Of a stretch of 64,000 nucleotides of DNA, positions 1-9,564 are shown piece by piece. Position 1 is the first letter of the stretch; each line of letters starts with the position of its first letter. The stretch covers positions 1 through 64,000 of the forward strand of contig UQJW01000004.1 in the NCBI GenBank assembly GCA_900541485.1, given 5' to 3'. Position numbers and translations under genes: made by a program. The notes under the pieces were generated by a model. That model had not been told where the DNA came from, did not search any database, and was given only the letters and a program-made list of their open reading frames with translations. The stretch is from an uncultured Dialister sp. (GTDB lineage Bacteria; Bacillota; Negativicutes; Veillonellales; Dialisteraceae).

Positions 1-53
1 ATGGTGCCGATGTTGCAATGGGGTTTTGTTCTTTCGTAATGTGCTTTTGCCAT
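1..53 (-). CDS. tuf: Elongation factor Tu, N-terminal fragment (runs off window)
   Basis: The reverse complement starts with ATG at 53 and encodes MAKAHYERTKPHCNIGT, the canonical bacterial EF-Tu N-terminus. Only about 17 codons are inside the window. A good ribosome site (AAGGAG) lies just upstream, within the 18-bp gap to fusA. The order ybxF-rpsL-rpsG-fusA-tuf is the classical str operon, so tuf is probably its last gene here. EF-Tu delivers aminoacyl-tRNA to the ribosome as a GTPase. Confidence 0.93.
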   Translation of the reverse strand, partial: MAKAHYERTKPHCNIGT

Positions 54-71
54 TTTAAAGTCTCCTTTTAA

Positions 72-2153
72 TTATTTATTTCCCAAACGTTCTTCTGTAA
101 TCTGCTGGGAGATTGCTTTCGGAACTTCTTCATAATGATCGAATGTCATCGTGAATGTGCCGCGGCCCTGTGTGGAGCTGCGGAGTCCGGTCGCATAACC
201 GAACATTTCAGAAAGCGGAACGAAGCCTTTGATACGGGATTCGCCGTTTTCGGATTCCATGCCTTCGATACGTCCGCGACGGGAGTTAAGTCCGCCGATG
301 ACGTCGCCCATGTATTCTTCCGGTACGTCTACTTCGACGCTCATGTACGGTTCGAGAAGGACAGCGTCTGCCTTTTTCGCACCGTCCTTGAATGCCATGG
401 AGCCGGCCACTTTAAACGCCATTTCAGAGGAGTCGACATCATGGTAGGAGCCGTCATAAACGGTTACCTTGATATCTACCATCGGATAGCCGGCAACAAC
501 GCCGTCTTCCATAGCGGCTTCAACGCCTGCCTGAATCGGGTTAATAAATTCTTTCGGAATGACGCCGCCGACAACTTCGTTAGCGAATTCAAATCCTTTG
601 CCCGCTTCCATCGGTTCGAGACGGAGCCAGCAGTGACCATACTGACCATGACCGCCGGTCTGACGGATAAATTTGCCTTCCGCTTCAACGCTCTTGCGAA
701 TGGTTTCGCGGTAAGCTACCTGCGGTTTGCCTACGGTGCATTCTACATTGAATTCACGTCTCATACGGTCAACGATGATGTCCAGATGGAGTTCGCCCAT
801 GCCGGAAATAATCGTCTGGTTCGTTTCCGGATCGGTATGTACCTTGAATGTCGGGTCTTCTTCTGCCAAACGCTGGAGAGCTGTTCCCATTTTTTCCTGG
901 TCAGCTTTTGTTTTCGGTTCTACAGCTACAGAAATAACCGGTTCCGGGAATTCCATTTTTTCCAAAATAATCGGATTTGTTTCAGCGCAAAGGGTATCCC
1001 CTGTGGTGACATCCTTAAATCCTACAGCTGCGGCAATGTCGCCGGAGTAAGCTCTTTCGATTTCCTTACGGTTGTTGGCATGCATCTGGAGGATACGGCC
1101 GACACGTTCTTTTTTACCTTTGGTGGTATTGAGTACATAGGTACCCTGTTCCAGTATACCGGAGTATACGCGGAAGAATGCGAGTTTCCCTACATAGGGA
1201 TCGGCCATAATCTTGAATGCCAGAGCCGCCATCGGTTCATCGTCACTGGAGCGACGGACCATTTCTTCCCCGGTCTTCGGATCGGTTCCTTTAATCGGCG
1301 GTACATCGGTCGGTGCCGGCAGGTAATCGAGAACTGCGTCAAGCAGCATCTGGATTCCTTTGTTTTTGTATGCGGATCCGCAGAATACAGGGAACAATGT
1401 GCAGTCAAGTACCTGTTTACGGATGGATGCTTTGATTTCATCGATGGAGAGTTCTTCTCCTTCGAGATATTTTTCCATCAGCGCATCGTCGCCTTCAGCT
1501 GCTTTTTCTACGATTTTTTCACGGTATTCTTCAACGATATCTTTCATGTCGTCCGGAATCTCTCTGATTTCGAACTTGGTACCGTCATCGGAAAGGTAAA
1601 CTTCTGCTTTTCTTTCCAATAAATCAACAATCCCTGTAAAGGTATCCTGTTTACCAATCGGGAGCTGCATAGCCAGTGCATTTGCACGGAGGCGGACTTC
1701 CATCGTTTTTACTGCATGAAGGAAATCAGCACCGATGGTATCCATCTTATTGATGAATGCGATACGGGGTACGTGATAGTGATCGGCCTGTCTCCAAACA
1801 GTTTCAGACTGGGTCTGCACCCCGTCCTTAGCACTGAATACGGCAACAGATCCGTCAAGTACACGAAGGGAACGTTCTACTTCTACTGTAAAGTCCACGT
1901 GGCCGGGGGTATCGATGATGTTGACACGATAGCCCTTCCAGTGGCAAGTGGTGGCAGCAGAGGTAATCGTGATACCACGTTCCTGTTCCTGCGCCATCCA
2001 GTCCATGGTAGCCGCGCCATCATGAACTTCACCAATCTTATGATTTACACCGGTATAAAAGAGGATACGTTCCGTGGTTGTTGTTTTGCCGGCATCAATA
2101 TGTGCCATGATGCCGATATTTCTTGTTTTGTCAAGCGGATATTCTCTGCCCAC
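72..2153 (-). CDS. fusA: Elongation factor G
   Basis: A 693-residue translational GTPase that drives ribosomal translocation. Visible motifs are the G1 loop ([15 protein letters not shown], near residue 17), DTPGHVDFT (G3) and NKMD (G4), followed by the EF-G domains II-V. Length is normal for bacterial EF-G. The start is GTG at 2153, preceded at suitable distance by AAGGAG; no better upstream ATG exists. It lies 21 bp downstream of rpsG and 18 bp upstream of tuf and is surely cotranscribed with them. Confidence 0.97.
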   Translation of the reverse strand: MGREYPLDKTRNIGIMAHIDAGKTTTTERILFYTGVNHKIGEVHDGAATMDWMAQEQERGITITSAATTCHWKGYRVNIIDTPGHVDFTVEVERSLRVLDGSVAVFSAKDGVQTQSETVWRQADHYHVPRIAFINKMDTIGADFLHAVKTMEVRLRANALAMQLPIGKQDTFTGIVDLLERKAEVYLSDDGTKFEIREIPDDMKDIVEEYREKIVEKAAEGDDALMEKYLEGEELSIDEIKASIRKQVLDCTLFPVFCGSAYKNKGIQMLLDAVLDYLPAPTDVPPIKGTDPKTGEEMVRRSSDDEPMAALAFKIMADPYVGKLAFFRVYSGILEQGTYVLNTTKGKKERVGRILQMHANNRKEIERAYSGDIAAAVGFKDVTTGDTLCAETNPIILEKMEFPEPVISVAVEPKTKADQEKMGTALQRLAEEDPTFKVHTDPETNQTIISGMGELHLDIIVDRMRREFNVECTVGKPQVAYRETIRKSVEAEGKFIRQTGGHGQYGHCWLRLEPMEAGKGFEFANEVVGGVIPKEFINPIQAGVEAAMEDGVVAGYPMVDIKVTVYDGSYHDVDSSEMAFKVAGSMAFKDGAKKADAVLLEPYMSVEVDVPEEYMGDVIGGLNSRRGRIEGMESENGESRIKGFVPLSEMFGYATGLRSSTQGRGTFTMTFDHYEEVPKAISQQITEERLGNK

Positions 2154-2174
2154 GATTTTTTCTCCTTATTGTAA

Positions 2175-2678
<504 letters not shown>

Positions 2679-2702
2679 TCACAGAAATTTGATAAAGAAA
2701 TA

Positions 2703-3083
2703 TTATTTCTTGGCCTTTTCACGCTTAGCTCCGTATTTGGAACGAGCCTGTTGACGGCCGGATACACCTACTGTATCAAGTGCACCACGGATAATGTGAT
2801 AACGAACACCAGGAAGATCCTTAACACGGCCGCCTCTGATGAGGACGACGCTATGTTCCTGTAAATTATGACCTTCGCCCGGAATATAAGCGGATACTTC
2901 GATTCCGTTGGTCAAACGTACACGGGCTACTTTACGAAGAGCCGAGTTCGGCTTTTTCGGTGTAGCTGTATACACTCTTGTGCAAACGCCACGCTTCTGC
3001 GGTGACTGCTTCAGAGCCGGAGTCTTCGCCTTTGTTCCCAAAACCTCACGGCCTTTGCGAACGAGCTGATTAATTGTCGGCAA
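2703..3083 (-). CDS. rpsL: 30S ribosomal protein S12
   Basis: Decoding-centre protein. I place the start at TTG 3083 ([12 protein letters not shown]), giving 126 residues. The reading frame can be extended to a GTG at 3092, but that GTG overlaps the Shine-Dalgarno AAAGGAGGT itself and would add three residues absent from S12 homologues. Conserved blocks KPNSALRK and the [10 protein letters not shown] region are intact, and the lysine of TPKKPNS, a common streptomycin-resistance site, is unmodified. It is followed by rpsG after 57 bp. Confidence 0.96.
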   Translation of the reverse strand: MPTINQLVRKGREVLGTKAKTPALKQSPQKRGVCTRVYTATPKKPNSALRKVARVRLTNGIEVSAYIPGEGHNLQEHSVVLIRGGRVKDLPGVRYHIIRGALDTVGVSGRQQARSKYGAKREKAKK

Positions 3084-3090
3084 TATGGGC

Positions 3091-3099
3091 ACCTCCTTT
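3091..3099 (-). promoter_or_regulatory. Ribosome binding site deciding the rpsL start
   Basis: On the minus strand this reads AAAGGAGGT, followed by seven bases and TTG at 3083. A competing GTG at 3092-3090 uses the last bases of this same site, so it cannot be initiated from it. Confidence 0.8.
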
Positions 3100-3152
3100 C
3101 CATAAAGGTAAATTTATAATTGATCCGGGACAGCACGGGGCTTCCCCGGATA

Positions 3153-3404
3153 TTACCGGGATTTAAGAACGGCAGCAGACGCAGCTTTCACTTTAATGTG
3201 ACACGCCCTGCCTATTTCTTTTTTGCTGAAATCCCGTGTGACCGGAATTCCCGCATCTGCGCAAACTTTTTCCAAGGGAGCGGAAATCCGTTCATCACAG
3301 TCGGATGCGATGAATACATGAACGGCTGTCTTTTTTTCGACCGCTCTTTCTGTTTCTTTCAGACCGACAACGAAGTCGGATTCTTTTAATTCATCGAGTG
3401 TCAT
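3153..3404 (-). CDS. ybxF: L7Ae/L30e-family ribosomal protein (YbxF-like)
   Basis: An 83-residue protein of the L7Ae/L30e/S12e/Gadd45 fold, which in Firmicutes is encoded directly upstream of rpsL and binds kink-turn RNA or the ribosome. The sequence has the family pattern of a VVGLKET start, a central VFIASDCDE strand and a DAGIPV segment. Start is ATG 3404 after GGGGTGAG. In many Firmicutes rpoBC lies immediately upstream; here the upstream side is an intergenic region with a strong promoter, so the operon begins at this gene. Confidence 0.85.
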   Translation of the reverse strand: MTLDELKESDFVVGLKETERAVEKKTAVHVFIASDCDERISAPLEKVCADAGIPVTRDFSKKEIGRACHIKVKAASAAVLKSR

Positions 3405-3793
3405 GAACTCACCCCGCTTATCATTTTCAGGTTTTACGCAACAGTGGAATTATACCATTCTCTTTTCGGGCTGTCAAATAATAAACCTGCCGTTTGACCC
3501 GTATTTATGCACAACTCTTTTACAACGTTTCCGGGCGTATCATTCTCAAAAAGTTACCTTCCTTAAAAAAACCGCTTTCCTATGGTATTCCGCTTTTCTC
3601 TTTTTCATTCAGGTTCATAAAAATGTATTTCTCTTCATCGCTTTATATCTCTTATTGATTTTTTCTATATGGATATATAAATTCCTGTTTTCTTTTATAT
3701 TCCGCCGTTTTTATTTTTCTTTTTAAGGTACAATAATAAAAAATACTCCTGTTTTTATGTACATTTCTATTTCAAGAGAAAGGAACCATCACC
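3405..3793. other. Divergent intergenic region, no gene
   Basis: The 389 bp between ybxF and the LOG-family gene contain the consensus str promoter at 3449-3477. The rest is AT-rich. A plus-strand open frame over 3403-3726 translates to a low-complexity Phe/Leu/Ile/Tyr-rich string with no ribosome site and is probably not a gene. A weak TACAAT at 3729-3734 could be a -10 for the plus-strand gene at 3794. Confidence 0.6.
3449..3477 (-). promoter_or_regulatory. Consensus sigma-70 promoter of the str operon
   Basis: On the minus strand, -35 TTGACA (3477-3472), a 17-bp spacer and -10 TATAAT (3454-3449): a perfect match to consensus. Transcription should start near 3441, giving a leader of about 37 nt before ybxF. 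Confidence 0.92.
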
Positions 3794-4339
3794 TTGAAAA
3801 AAAATGCTGTTGTTTACTGCGGTTCCCGCTATGGAAATAATCCCGCTTTTGCCGCTTTTGCTGGTATGACAGGCGAGTTTCTTGCAAAAAAAGGATATAC
3901 TCTCGTGTACGGCGGCGGCAGTATCGGCCTTATGGGCGTTATGGCTGATGCGGCCATGGCAGCGGGCGGTCACGTAACGGGAATCATTCCGGAGATATTT
4001 ATTGCCCAGGAACAGGCTCACCGTCTGATTACGGAATTGGTGGAAGTTCCTGATTTGACAGTGCGGAAAGAAAAAATGATTTCTCTCGGCGACGTATTTC
4101 TCATTCTCCCCGGCGGTATAGGTACGCTGGAAGAACTGGCCGACACGGCAAACCATTTCCATATCTACAAGGAAGCAGATAAACGTCCGCCCATTATCAT
4201 TGCCAATATCGATCATATTTACGATCCCTTGGAAAAGCTGTTTGAGTCTTGGAGTAAAAATGAATTTATTGATCCTTCGGAGTGGAAAAACATTCATTTT
4301 ATCCGTTCTTTTTCCGAGCTTTTACCGCTTCTTCCTTAG
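3794..4339 (+). CDS. LOG-family protein (TIGR00730-type phosphoribohydrolase)
   Basis: A 181-residue Rossmann-fold protein of the LOG/lysine-decarboxylase-like family. Members hydrolyse nucleoside 5'-monophosphates such as AMP or cytokinin ribotides to base and ribose 5-phosphate. The signature PGGIGTLEE (near residue 102) and the N-terminal VYCGSRYGN and VYGGGSIGLMG blocks are present. The start is TTG 3794, preceded by AAAGGA; no ATG fits. It is monocistronic, followed by an intrinsic terminator. True substrate unknown. Confidence 0.85.
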   Translation: MKKNAVVYCGSRYGNNPAFAAFAGMTGEFLAKKGYTLVYGGGSIGLMGVMADAAMAAGGHVTGIIPEIFIAQEQAHRLITELVEVPDLTVRKEKMISLGDVFLILPGGIGTLEELADTANHFHIYKEADKRPPIIIANIDHIYDPLEKLFESWSKNEFIDPSEWKNIHFIRSFSELLPLLP

Positions 4340-4356
4340 TTCGTCACTTTTTCAAG

Positions 4357-4382
4357 CCTCTTATTTGAAAGAGGTCTTTTTT
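4357..4382 (+). terminator. Intrinsic terminator after the LOG-family gene
   Basis: CCTCTT (4357-4362), loop ATTTGA, AAGAGG (4369-4374), then TCTTTTTT. Confidence 0.8.
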
Positions 4383-4406
4383 ATATGGATAGCAATCTAT
4401 CCATAT
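4383..4406. repeat. Perfect 10-bp inverted repeat upstream of the activase/dehydratase gene
   Basis: ATATGGATAG (4383-4392), CAAT, CTATCCATAT (4397-4406). It starts directly after the terminator of the upstream gene and ends 44 bp before the predicted -35 of the next operon. It lacks a U-tract, so it is more like a protein-binding palindrome than a terminator. The TetR regulator in this operon is one possible ligand; that link is only a guess. Confidence 0.5.
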
Positions 4407-4450
4407 CTTTTATCTCCATATTTTACGGTATCCGGAAACCGATTTTTCAG

Positions 4451-4479
4451 TTCACCGAAACCAAAAAGAGTGCTACAAT
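4451..4479 (+). promoter_or_regulatory. Predicted promoter of the activase/dehydratase-tetR operon
   Basis: -35 TTCACC (4451-4456), 17-bp spacer, extended -10 TGC-TACAAT (4474-4479). The leader to the ATG at 4563 is about 77 nt. Confidence 0.6.
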
Positions 4480-4562
4480 ACAATAAGAAGATATTAATTT
4501 CAAAATTATAATTACTTAATGATTTTTATCGGAGCATCCTTCCTTGTACCGGAGGTCATAAA

Positions 4563-7500
4563 ATGAAACCTGTTCTTCATGTTGGGATTGATGTAGGCTC
4601 CACAACAGTAAAGATAGTAGCCCTCTCTCCTCGTTTAAAGCTCCTTTTCGGCCGTTATGAACGTCATATGTCAGATATCCGCCACGCTTCGCTGGCTTTG
4701 CTGAAGGAACTGGCCGGAAAATTTTCAGAATACCGTATCACTGCCTCTATTTCCGGCAGCGGCGGCCTCGGACTTTCCCATTGGATGGAGCTTCCTTTTT
4801 GCCAAGAAATTCTTGCTGAAACAAAAGCAATTGATACATTCCATCCCGAAACAGACGTCATCATTGAACTGGGCGGTGAGGACGAAAAAATTACATATCT
4901 GCAGAACGGAGTAGACCAGAGAATGAATGGCGCGTGTGCCGGTGGTACAGGTGCTTTTATTGACCGCATGGCAGCTTTGCTCTCTACCGATGCCCGGGGT
5001 CTCAATGTATTGGCAGAAAAATCCGGTCAAATCTATCCGATTGCCTCACGGTGCGGTGTATTTGCCAAAACAGATATACAGGCTCTTTTAAACGAGGGTG
5101 CTTCTCATGAAGATATTGCACGCTCCATTTTCCAGTCTGTGGTAAATCAAACAATTTCCGGGCTTACCTGCGGACGACCTATCCGCGGAAAGGTCGCTTT
5201 TTTGGGCGGCCCTCTGACTTTTCTCTCGGCACTCAGAAAACAATTCAGGGAAACGCTCCGTCTTACTGACAAGAATATGATTGTTCCCAAGCACGGTGAA
5301 CTTTATGTGGCGATAGGTGCTGCGATTTCCTCCATGCATGACAAACCCTTGAACCCGGCACGGTGGCTTGAGAAAATCATCGAAAAAGAAACAGTGCTTT
5401 CCGAACGGACAAAAACAATACCCCCTCTTTTCGATACGAAAAAAGATTATGAAGTCTTCAAGGCAAGGCATAACCGTTTTCACACCCCGAGGAAAAATAT
5501 AAAAGAAGCTTCCGGTCCTTGCTGGCTCGGGATTGATGCAGGCTCAACGACAATCAAGGCCGTCCTCACCGATAAGGACAATCGTATTCTTTATGAATAT
5601 TATGCAGAAAATCAGGGGACGCCTTTGGAAAGCGCACAGCGGATGATTCTTGATTTATATAGCAAATTACCTGCCGGTGCCTACATTTGTGCCGCCGGAA
5701 CGACCGGCTACGGTGAGGATCTGATTCGCGAGGCACTGAAGGCTGACACCGGTGAGGTGGAAACAATTGCCCATTACCGGGGCGCTCTCCATTTTCTCCC
5801 TGAAGTTACCACCATTCTGGATATCGGCGGACAGGATATGAAGTGCTGTCGTATCAAAGACGGTGCTGTCGACAATATTCTTCTCAATGAATCCTGTTCC
5901 TCCGGCTGCGGTTCTTTTTTGGACACCTTCGCCCAGTCCTTGGGCATGGATATTCACAGCTTTTCACAAATGGCACTTGCGGCAAAGCATCCTGCAGACC
6001 TCGGTTCCCGTTGTACGGTTTTCATGAATTCCCGTGTCAGGGAAGCCCAGAAAAACGGAATTGATGTCGCCGATATCGCCGCGGGCCTTTGCTATTCGGT
6101 CATTAAAAATGCATTGTACAAAGTAATCCGTCTCCGTAGAGCCTCCGATTTGGGAGAACATATTGTTGTACAAGGCGGAACATTTTACAATGATGCTGTT
6201 TTGCGTGCTTTTGAAAAGCTTTTGGGACAAGACGTCATCCGCCCCGACGTAGCGGGTCTCATGGGTGCTTACGGAATGGCGCTCATCAGCCGCTCCCGTT
6301 TCCCCGAAACTCACCGTTCCTCTTTAATACACTGTAAAGAATTGGCTGCTCTTTCTTTTAAAAAAGAAATGAAACGCTGCCCGGGCTGCGAAAACCACTG
6401 CCTGATTACACTGACTACATTTAGCGATAACCGTACATTTATTTCGGGAAACCGGTGTGAAAAAGGAGCTTCTCTCATCCTTACAGGAAAAAATGTGCCT
6501 CACTCCGGCTATCCCAATATATACCGCTGGAAACAAGAGCATCTTTTCGGGCAACGCAGTCTTTCTGCATCGGAGGCTGTCCGCGGAACTGTGGGAATCC
6601 CTCTGACAATGAACATGTACGAGGATTTCCCCTACTGGCATGCTTTTTTTACAAAATTAGGCTATCGTGTCATCACGTCTTCCTCACAAATCCGTCATAT
6701 CCCGACTGCCGCCATGGAAACAATTCCTTCTTATTCGGAATGCTACCCTGTCAAGCTTGCCCACGCCCACATCTATGACCTGTGCCGTAAAAAGCCGGAT
6801 ATGATATGGTATCCTTCTGTTGACAGGGGCCCTGACGAAGGAGGCGACCATTCTTACCATTGTCCTATGGTAACCTCTTACCCTGAAACGATTCAGGCAA
6901 ATATGGAAGAAATTTTGACAGAATCAGATGTCAGATTCATGCATCCCTTTATTCCTCTGCATTCTCCCCGGGCTCTTCGCAAAGTCTTGAGAAATATTTT
7001 CTGCCCTCTCGGTATTTCAGCGGCAGATATAGCGACCGCCCAAAATGCCGGAGAAACAGCAACCCGTAATTACAGAAATGCACTCCGGAAAGAAACAGAA
7101 CGGATTCTAAAAGAAATAGAAAAAAATAAATGGATCGGCATTGTTCTTGCCGGCCGGCCTTACCATGCAGACCCGGCAGTTCATCACGGCATTCCCGATT
7201 TAATCAACCGGTTGGGGATGGCCGTTCTTTCAGAAGACGGAATCGCCATGATTTCCAAAAAAGAAAACCCTTCCCTCCGTGTGCTGAACCAATGGAGCTG
7301 GCACAGCCGTCTCTATAAAGCGGCGGATTATGTTTCCCGCCACCCGCAGTTGGAACTGGTAGAACTAAATTCCTTCGGCTGCGGCCTCGATGCCATTGTC
7401 ACCGACCAGGTACAGGAAATACTCGGCAGCCATCACCGTTTATATACATCGCTTAAAATAGACCAAAGCCTGAATCTTGGCGCCACCCGTATCCGTCTCC

Positions 7501-8858
7501 GTTCCCTCAAAGCCGCCATCAAAGAACGTTTTAGTACTACGCAGGAAACTTCTTCTGCCGTCTATCCGAAAGCGCCGTTTACAAAGGAAATGAAAAAAGC
7601 TTTCACCATCCTTGTTCCTGAAATGTCTCCTCTTCATTTTCCTCTCATACAAGACGCGGCCCGTTCTATAGGGTATAATATAAAAATGCTGGTCCCCGGA
7701 AAAGCAGATATCGACACCGGTCTTGCCTGTGTCAACAACGATGCCTGCTATCCTGCCATTATCACTATAGGTACTCTGATCCGTGCCCTCTTATCCGGGA
7801 AGTATGATCTGTCGAAAACCGCTGTCATGCTCTCACAAACAGGCGGTCCCTGCAGGGCGTCAAATTATATTGCTCTTCTCCACAAGGCCTTAAATGAGTC
7901 AGGACTATCCAAAATTCCCGTGATTTCTTTGAACACTCACGGACTTGAACCTCAAAGTGGTTTTACCCTGAATCTTGCACTTGCCTCCCGCTTAATTAAA
8001 GCTGTTATTTATGGAGATGCTCTCCAGCAATGCTTGTACAGGACCAGACCCTATGAAAAAGCTCTGGGAAGTGCAGAAAGTTTATATAAAAAGTGGCAGA
8101 AAATCTGTTCCGCTTCACTCCTGCGGAACGACTCCTTCTATCATTTCAAATCTAATATCGCCCGTATGATCAGAGCTTTCGACCTGTTACCTCTCCAGGA
8201 CATAAAACGGAAACCGCGGATAGGAATCGTAGGAGAAATTTACGTCAAATTCAGTCCCCTTGCTTCCAATGATATCGTTCGTGCCGTTGAAGCCAACGGC
8301 GGAGAAGCGGAGACAAGCGGTATCCTTGATTTCTTCCTCTACGGACTTATGGACAGCCATTTCCAAAGAAAACACATGGACGGTTCTTTCACAAAAGAAT
8401 TGAAAGACACATTCAGCCGCTATCTTTTAGAATGGTACCGCAAACCTTTGGAAGAGGCTCTGAAAAAATCCGTCCGCTTCCATGAAGTGACACCGATTAC
8501 GAAAATGGCAAAACGAGCTTCTCAGTTTTTGTCCTTAGGTCACCGAGCGGGAGAAGGCTGGTTTTTGACGGCTGACATGATTGATTTGCTTTATCATGAA
8601 TGCCGCGGTATCATCTGTCTCCAGCCATTCGGCTGTCTCCCGAACCACATCACCGGCGAGGGTATGATTCACAAACTCCGCAAAGCTTATCCGGAAGCGG
8701 TATTTCTTTCCCTTGACTGTGATGCCGGCACAAGTGAAGTCAACCAGACCAACCGTTTAAAACTGATGATGAATTCCCTTACAGAACCACGGCGGGAGCC
8801 TCATTATATTTCTTTTATGAAAAATCAAATGACTGCAAAGAAAGGACTCACGGAATGA
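4563..8858 (+). CDS. Acyl-CoA dehydratase activase / 2-hydroxyacyl-CoA dehydratase-like fusion protein
   Basis: A 1431-residue multidomain protein found in anaerobic Firmicutes. Residues about 1-290 and 320-585 are two BadF/BadG/BcrA/BcrD-type ATPase modules, each opening with an ASKHA phosphate-binding loop (GIDVGSTTVK at 8; GIDAGSTTIK at 323). They carry the cluster-binding style ACAGGTG and ESCSSGCGSF segments of dehydratase activators. A cysteine cluster C606-x2-C609-x3-C613 leads into a DUF2229-like domain. The C-terminal third resembles the HgdB/D-component dehydratase fold. By analogy with HgdC, the ATPase halves may drive ATP-dependent electron transfer to an Fe-S enzyme, but the substrate of these giant proteins is not established. 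Start ATG 4563 has GGAGG at 4551. It overlaps tetR by 4 bp (ATGA). Confidence 0.85.
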   Translation: MKPVLHVGIDVGSTTVKIVALSPRLKLLFGRYERHMSDIRHASLALLKELAGKFSEYRITASISGSGGLGLSHWMELPFCQEILAETKAIDTFHPETDVIIELGGEDEKITYLQNGVDQRMNGACAGGTGAFIDRMAALLSTDARGLNVLAEKSGQIYPIASRCGVFAKTDIQALLNEGASHEDIARSIFQSVVNQTISGLTCGRPIRGKVAFLGGPLTFLSALRKQFRETLRLTDKNMIVPKHGELYVAIGAAISSMHDKPLNPARWLEKIIEKETVLSERTKTIPPLFDTKKDYEVFKARHNRFHTPRKNIKEASGPCWLGIDAGSTTIKAVLTDKDNRILYEYYAENQGTPLESAQRMILDLYSKLPAGAYICAAGTTGYGEDLIREALKADTGEVETIAHYRGALHFLPEVTTILDIGGQDMKCCRIKDGAVDNILLNESCSSGCGSFLDTFAQSLGMDIHSFSQMALAAKHPADLGSRCTVFMNSRVREAQKNGIDVADIAAGLCYSVIKNALYKVIRLRRASDLGEHIVVQGGTFYNDAVLRAFEKLLGQDVIRPDVAGLMGAYGMALISRSRFPETHRSSLIHCKELAALSFKKEMKRCPGCENHCLITLTTFSDNRTFISGNRCEKGASLILTGKNVPHSGYPNIYRWKQEHLFGQRSLSASEAVRGTVGIPLTMNMYEDFPYWHAFFTKLGYRVITSSSQIRHIPTAAMETIPSYSECYPVKLAHAHIYDLCRKKPDMIWYPSVDRGPDEGGDHSYHCPMVTSYPETIQANMEEILTESDVRFMHPFIPLHSPRALRKVLRNIFCPLGISAADIATAQNAGETATRNYRNALRKETERILKEIEKNKWIGIVLAGRPYHADPAVHHGIPDLINRLGMAVLSEDGIAMISKKENPSLRVLNQWSWHSRLYKAADYVSRHPQLELVELNSFGCGLDAIVTDQVQEILGSHHRLYTSLKIDQSLNLGATRIRLRSLKAAIKERFSTTQETSSAVYPKAPFTKEMKKAFTILVPEMSPLHFPLIQDAARSIGYNIKMLVPGKADIDTGLACVNNDACYPAIITIGTLIRALLSGKYDLSKTAVMLSQTGGPCRASNYIALLHKALNESGLSKIPVISLNTHGLEPQSGFTLNLALASRLIKAVIYGDALQQCLYRTRPYEKALGSAESLYKKWQKICSASLLRNDSFYHFKSNIARMIRAFDLLPLQDIKRKPRIGIVGEIYVKFSPLASNDIVRAVEANGGEAETSGILDFFLYGLMDSHFQRKHMDGSFTKELKDTFSRYLLEWYRKPLEEALKKSVRFHEVTPITKMAKRASQFLSLGHRAGEGWFLTADMIDLLYHECRGIICLQPFGCLPNHITGEGMIHKLRKAYPEAVFLSLDCDAGTSEVNQTNRLKLMMNSLTEPRREPHYISFMKNQMTAKKGLTE

Positions 8859-9511
8859 ACGACAGAAAACTCACTGATAAAGGCGGGCACATGAAGGAAA
8901 AAATGATTGAAGTCACTGCCCGCATTTTGAGAGAAAAAGGATTCAAAGCAACCACCGTAAGAGCCATTGCGAAAGAGGCTAATGTAAATATCGCCGCCGT
9001 CCGCTACTACTTCGGCTCGAAAGAAGATTTAATCGGCGCCGCTTTGGAATACATGATGGGTTCTCTGGAAAACATCGTATCCATTCTTGACGACTCTCGC
9101 CTGCCTGCGAAAGAGCGGCTGAAAAAATATATTCTCTCTTATTTCCAACTTGCCCGTAAGCACCCCGCCCTCTTCCGCTCGATTTCAAATCCTTCCAGTT
9201 CGGAGGCTAAGGAAACCTATTTCATTTATCTGAATCTTCTCCATGACCAGGCATGGGAAAAAGTCATTGAAAATGTGGCAGAAATCACAGGGTACACAGA
9301 TCGTCGTGATTTGGAACTGAAAAGCATGCAGATTTTTGCGGCTGTCGAATTCCCCATCATTTTGGAAAGCAACAATAAAGATTCTTTCATTTCCCACTAT
9401 ACCGATACCGTCACATTGGAAAGATATGTGGATATCCTTTTGGACAAAGTCACAACGCCGCGAGGAGAAAAAAATATATATTTGAAAGAAATACTTAACG
9501 GTGCCAAATAA
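8855..9511 (+). CDS. TetR/AcrR-family transcriptional regulator
   Basis: A 218-residue regulator. Residues about 15-60 form the TetR helix-turn-helix: ARILREKGF, TTVRAIAKEANV, AAVRYYFGSKEDL. The rest is a helical ligand-binding domain without a recognised ligand class. The ATG overlaps the stop of the activase/dehydratase gene (ATGA), so translation is probably coupled; a second in-frame ATG (MKEKMIEV, 8891) matches the usual TetR N-terminus and is an alternative start. Being the second gene of the operon suggests autoregulation with the fusion protein. Confidence 0.88.
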   Translation: MNDRKLTDKGGHMKEKMIEVTARILREKGFKATTVRAIAKEANVNIAAVRYYFGSKEDLIGAALEYMMGSLENIVSILDDSRLPAKERLKKYILSYFQLARKHPALFRSISNPSSSEAKETYFIYLNLLHDQAWEKVIENVAEITGYTDRRDLELKSMQIFAAVEFPIILESNNKDSFISHYTDTVTLERYVDILLDKVTTPRGEKNIYLKEILNGAK

Positions 9512-9518
9512 TTCACCA

Positions 9519-9564
9519 TCAAAAAAGCGTGTTCACTCATCATAGAGCGGGCACGCTTTTTTGA
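9519..9564. terminator. Bidirectional terminator between tetR and the macro-domain gene
   Basis: TCAAAAAAGCGTG (9519-9531) pairs perfectly with CACGCTTTTTTGA (9552-9564). A/T tracts on both sides serve the convergent genes. Confidence 0.88.

Noticed and set aside
135-1622. 495-codon plus-strand open frame opposite fusA
   Set aside because: It is the antisense of a highly conserved gene, has no ribosome site, and its composition mirrors EF-G codons.
3403-3726. 107-codon hydrophobic frame in the ybxF/LOG intergenic region
   Set aside because: Low-complexity Phe/Ile/Leu composition from AT-rich DNA, no ribosome site, overlaps the str promoter.
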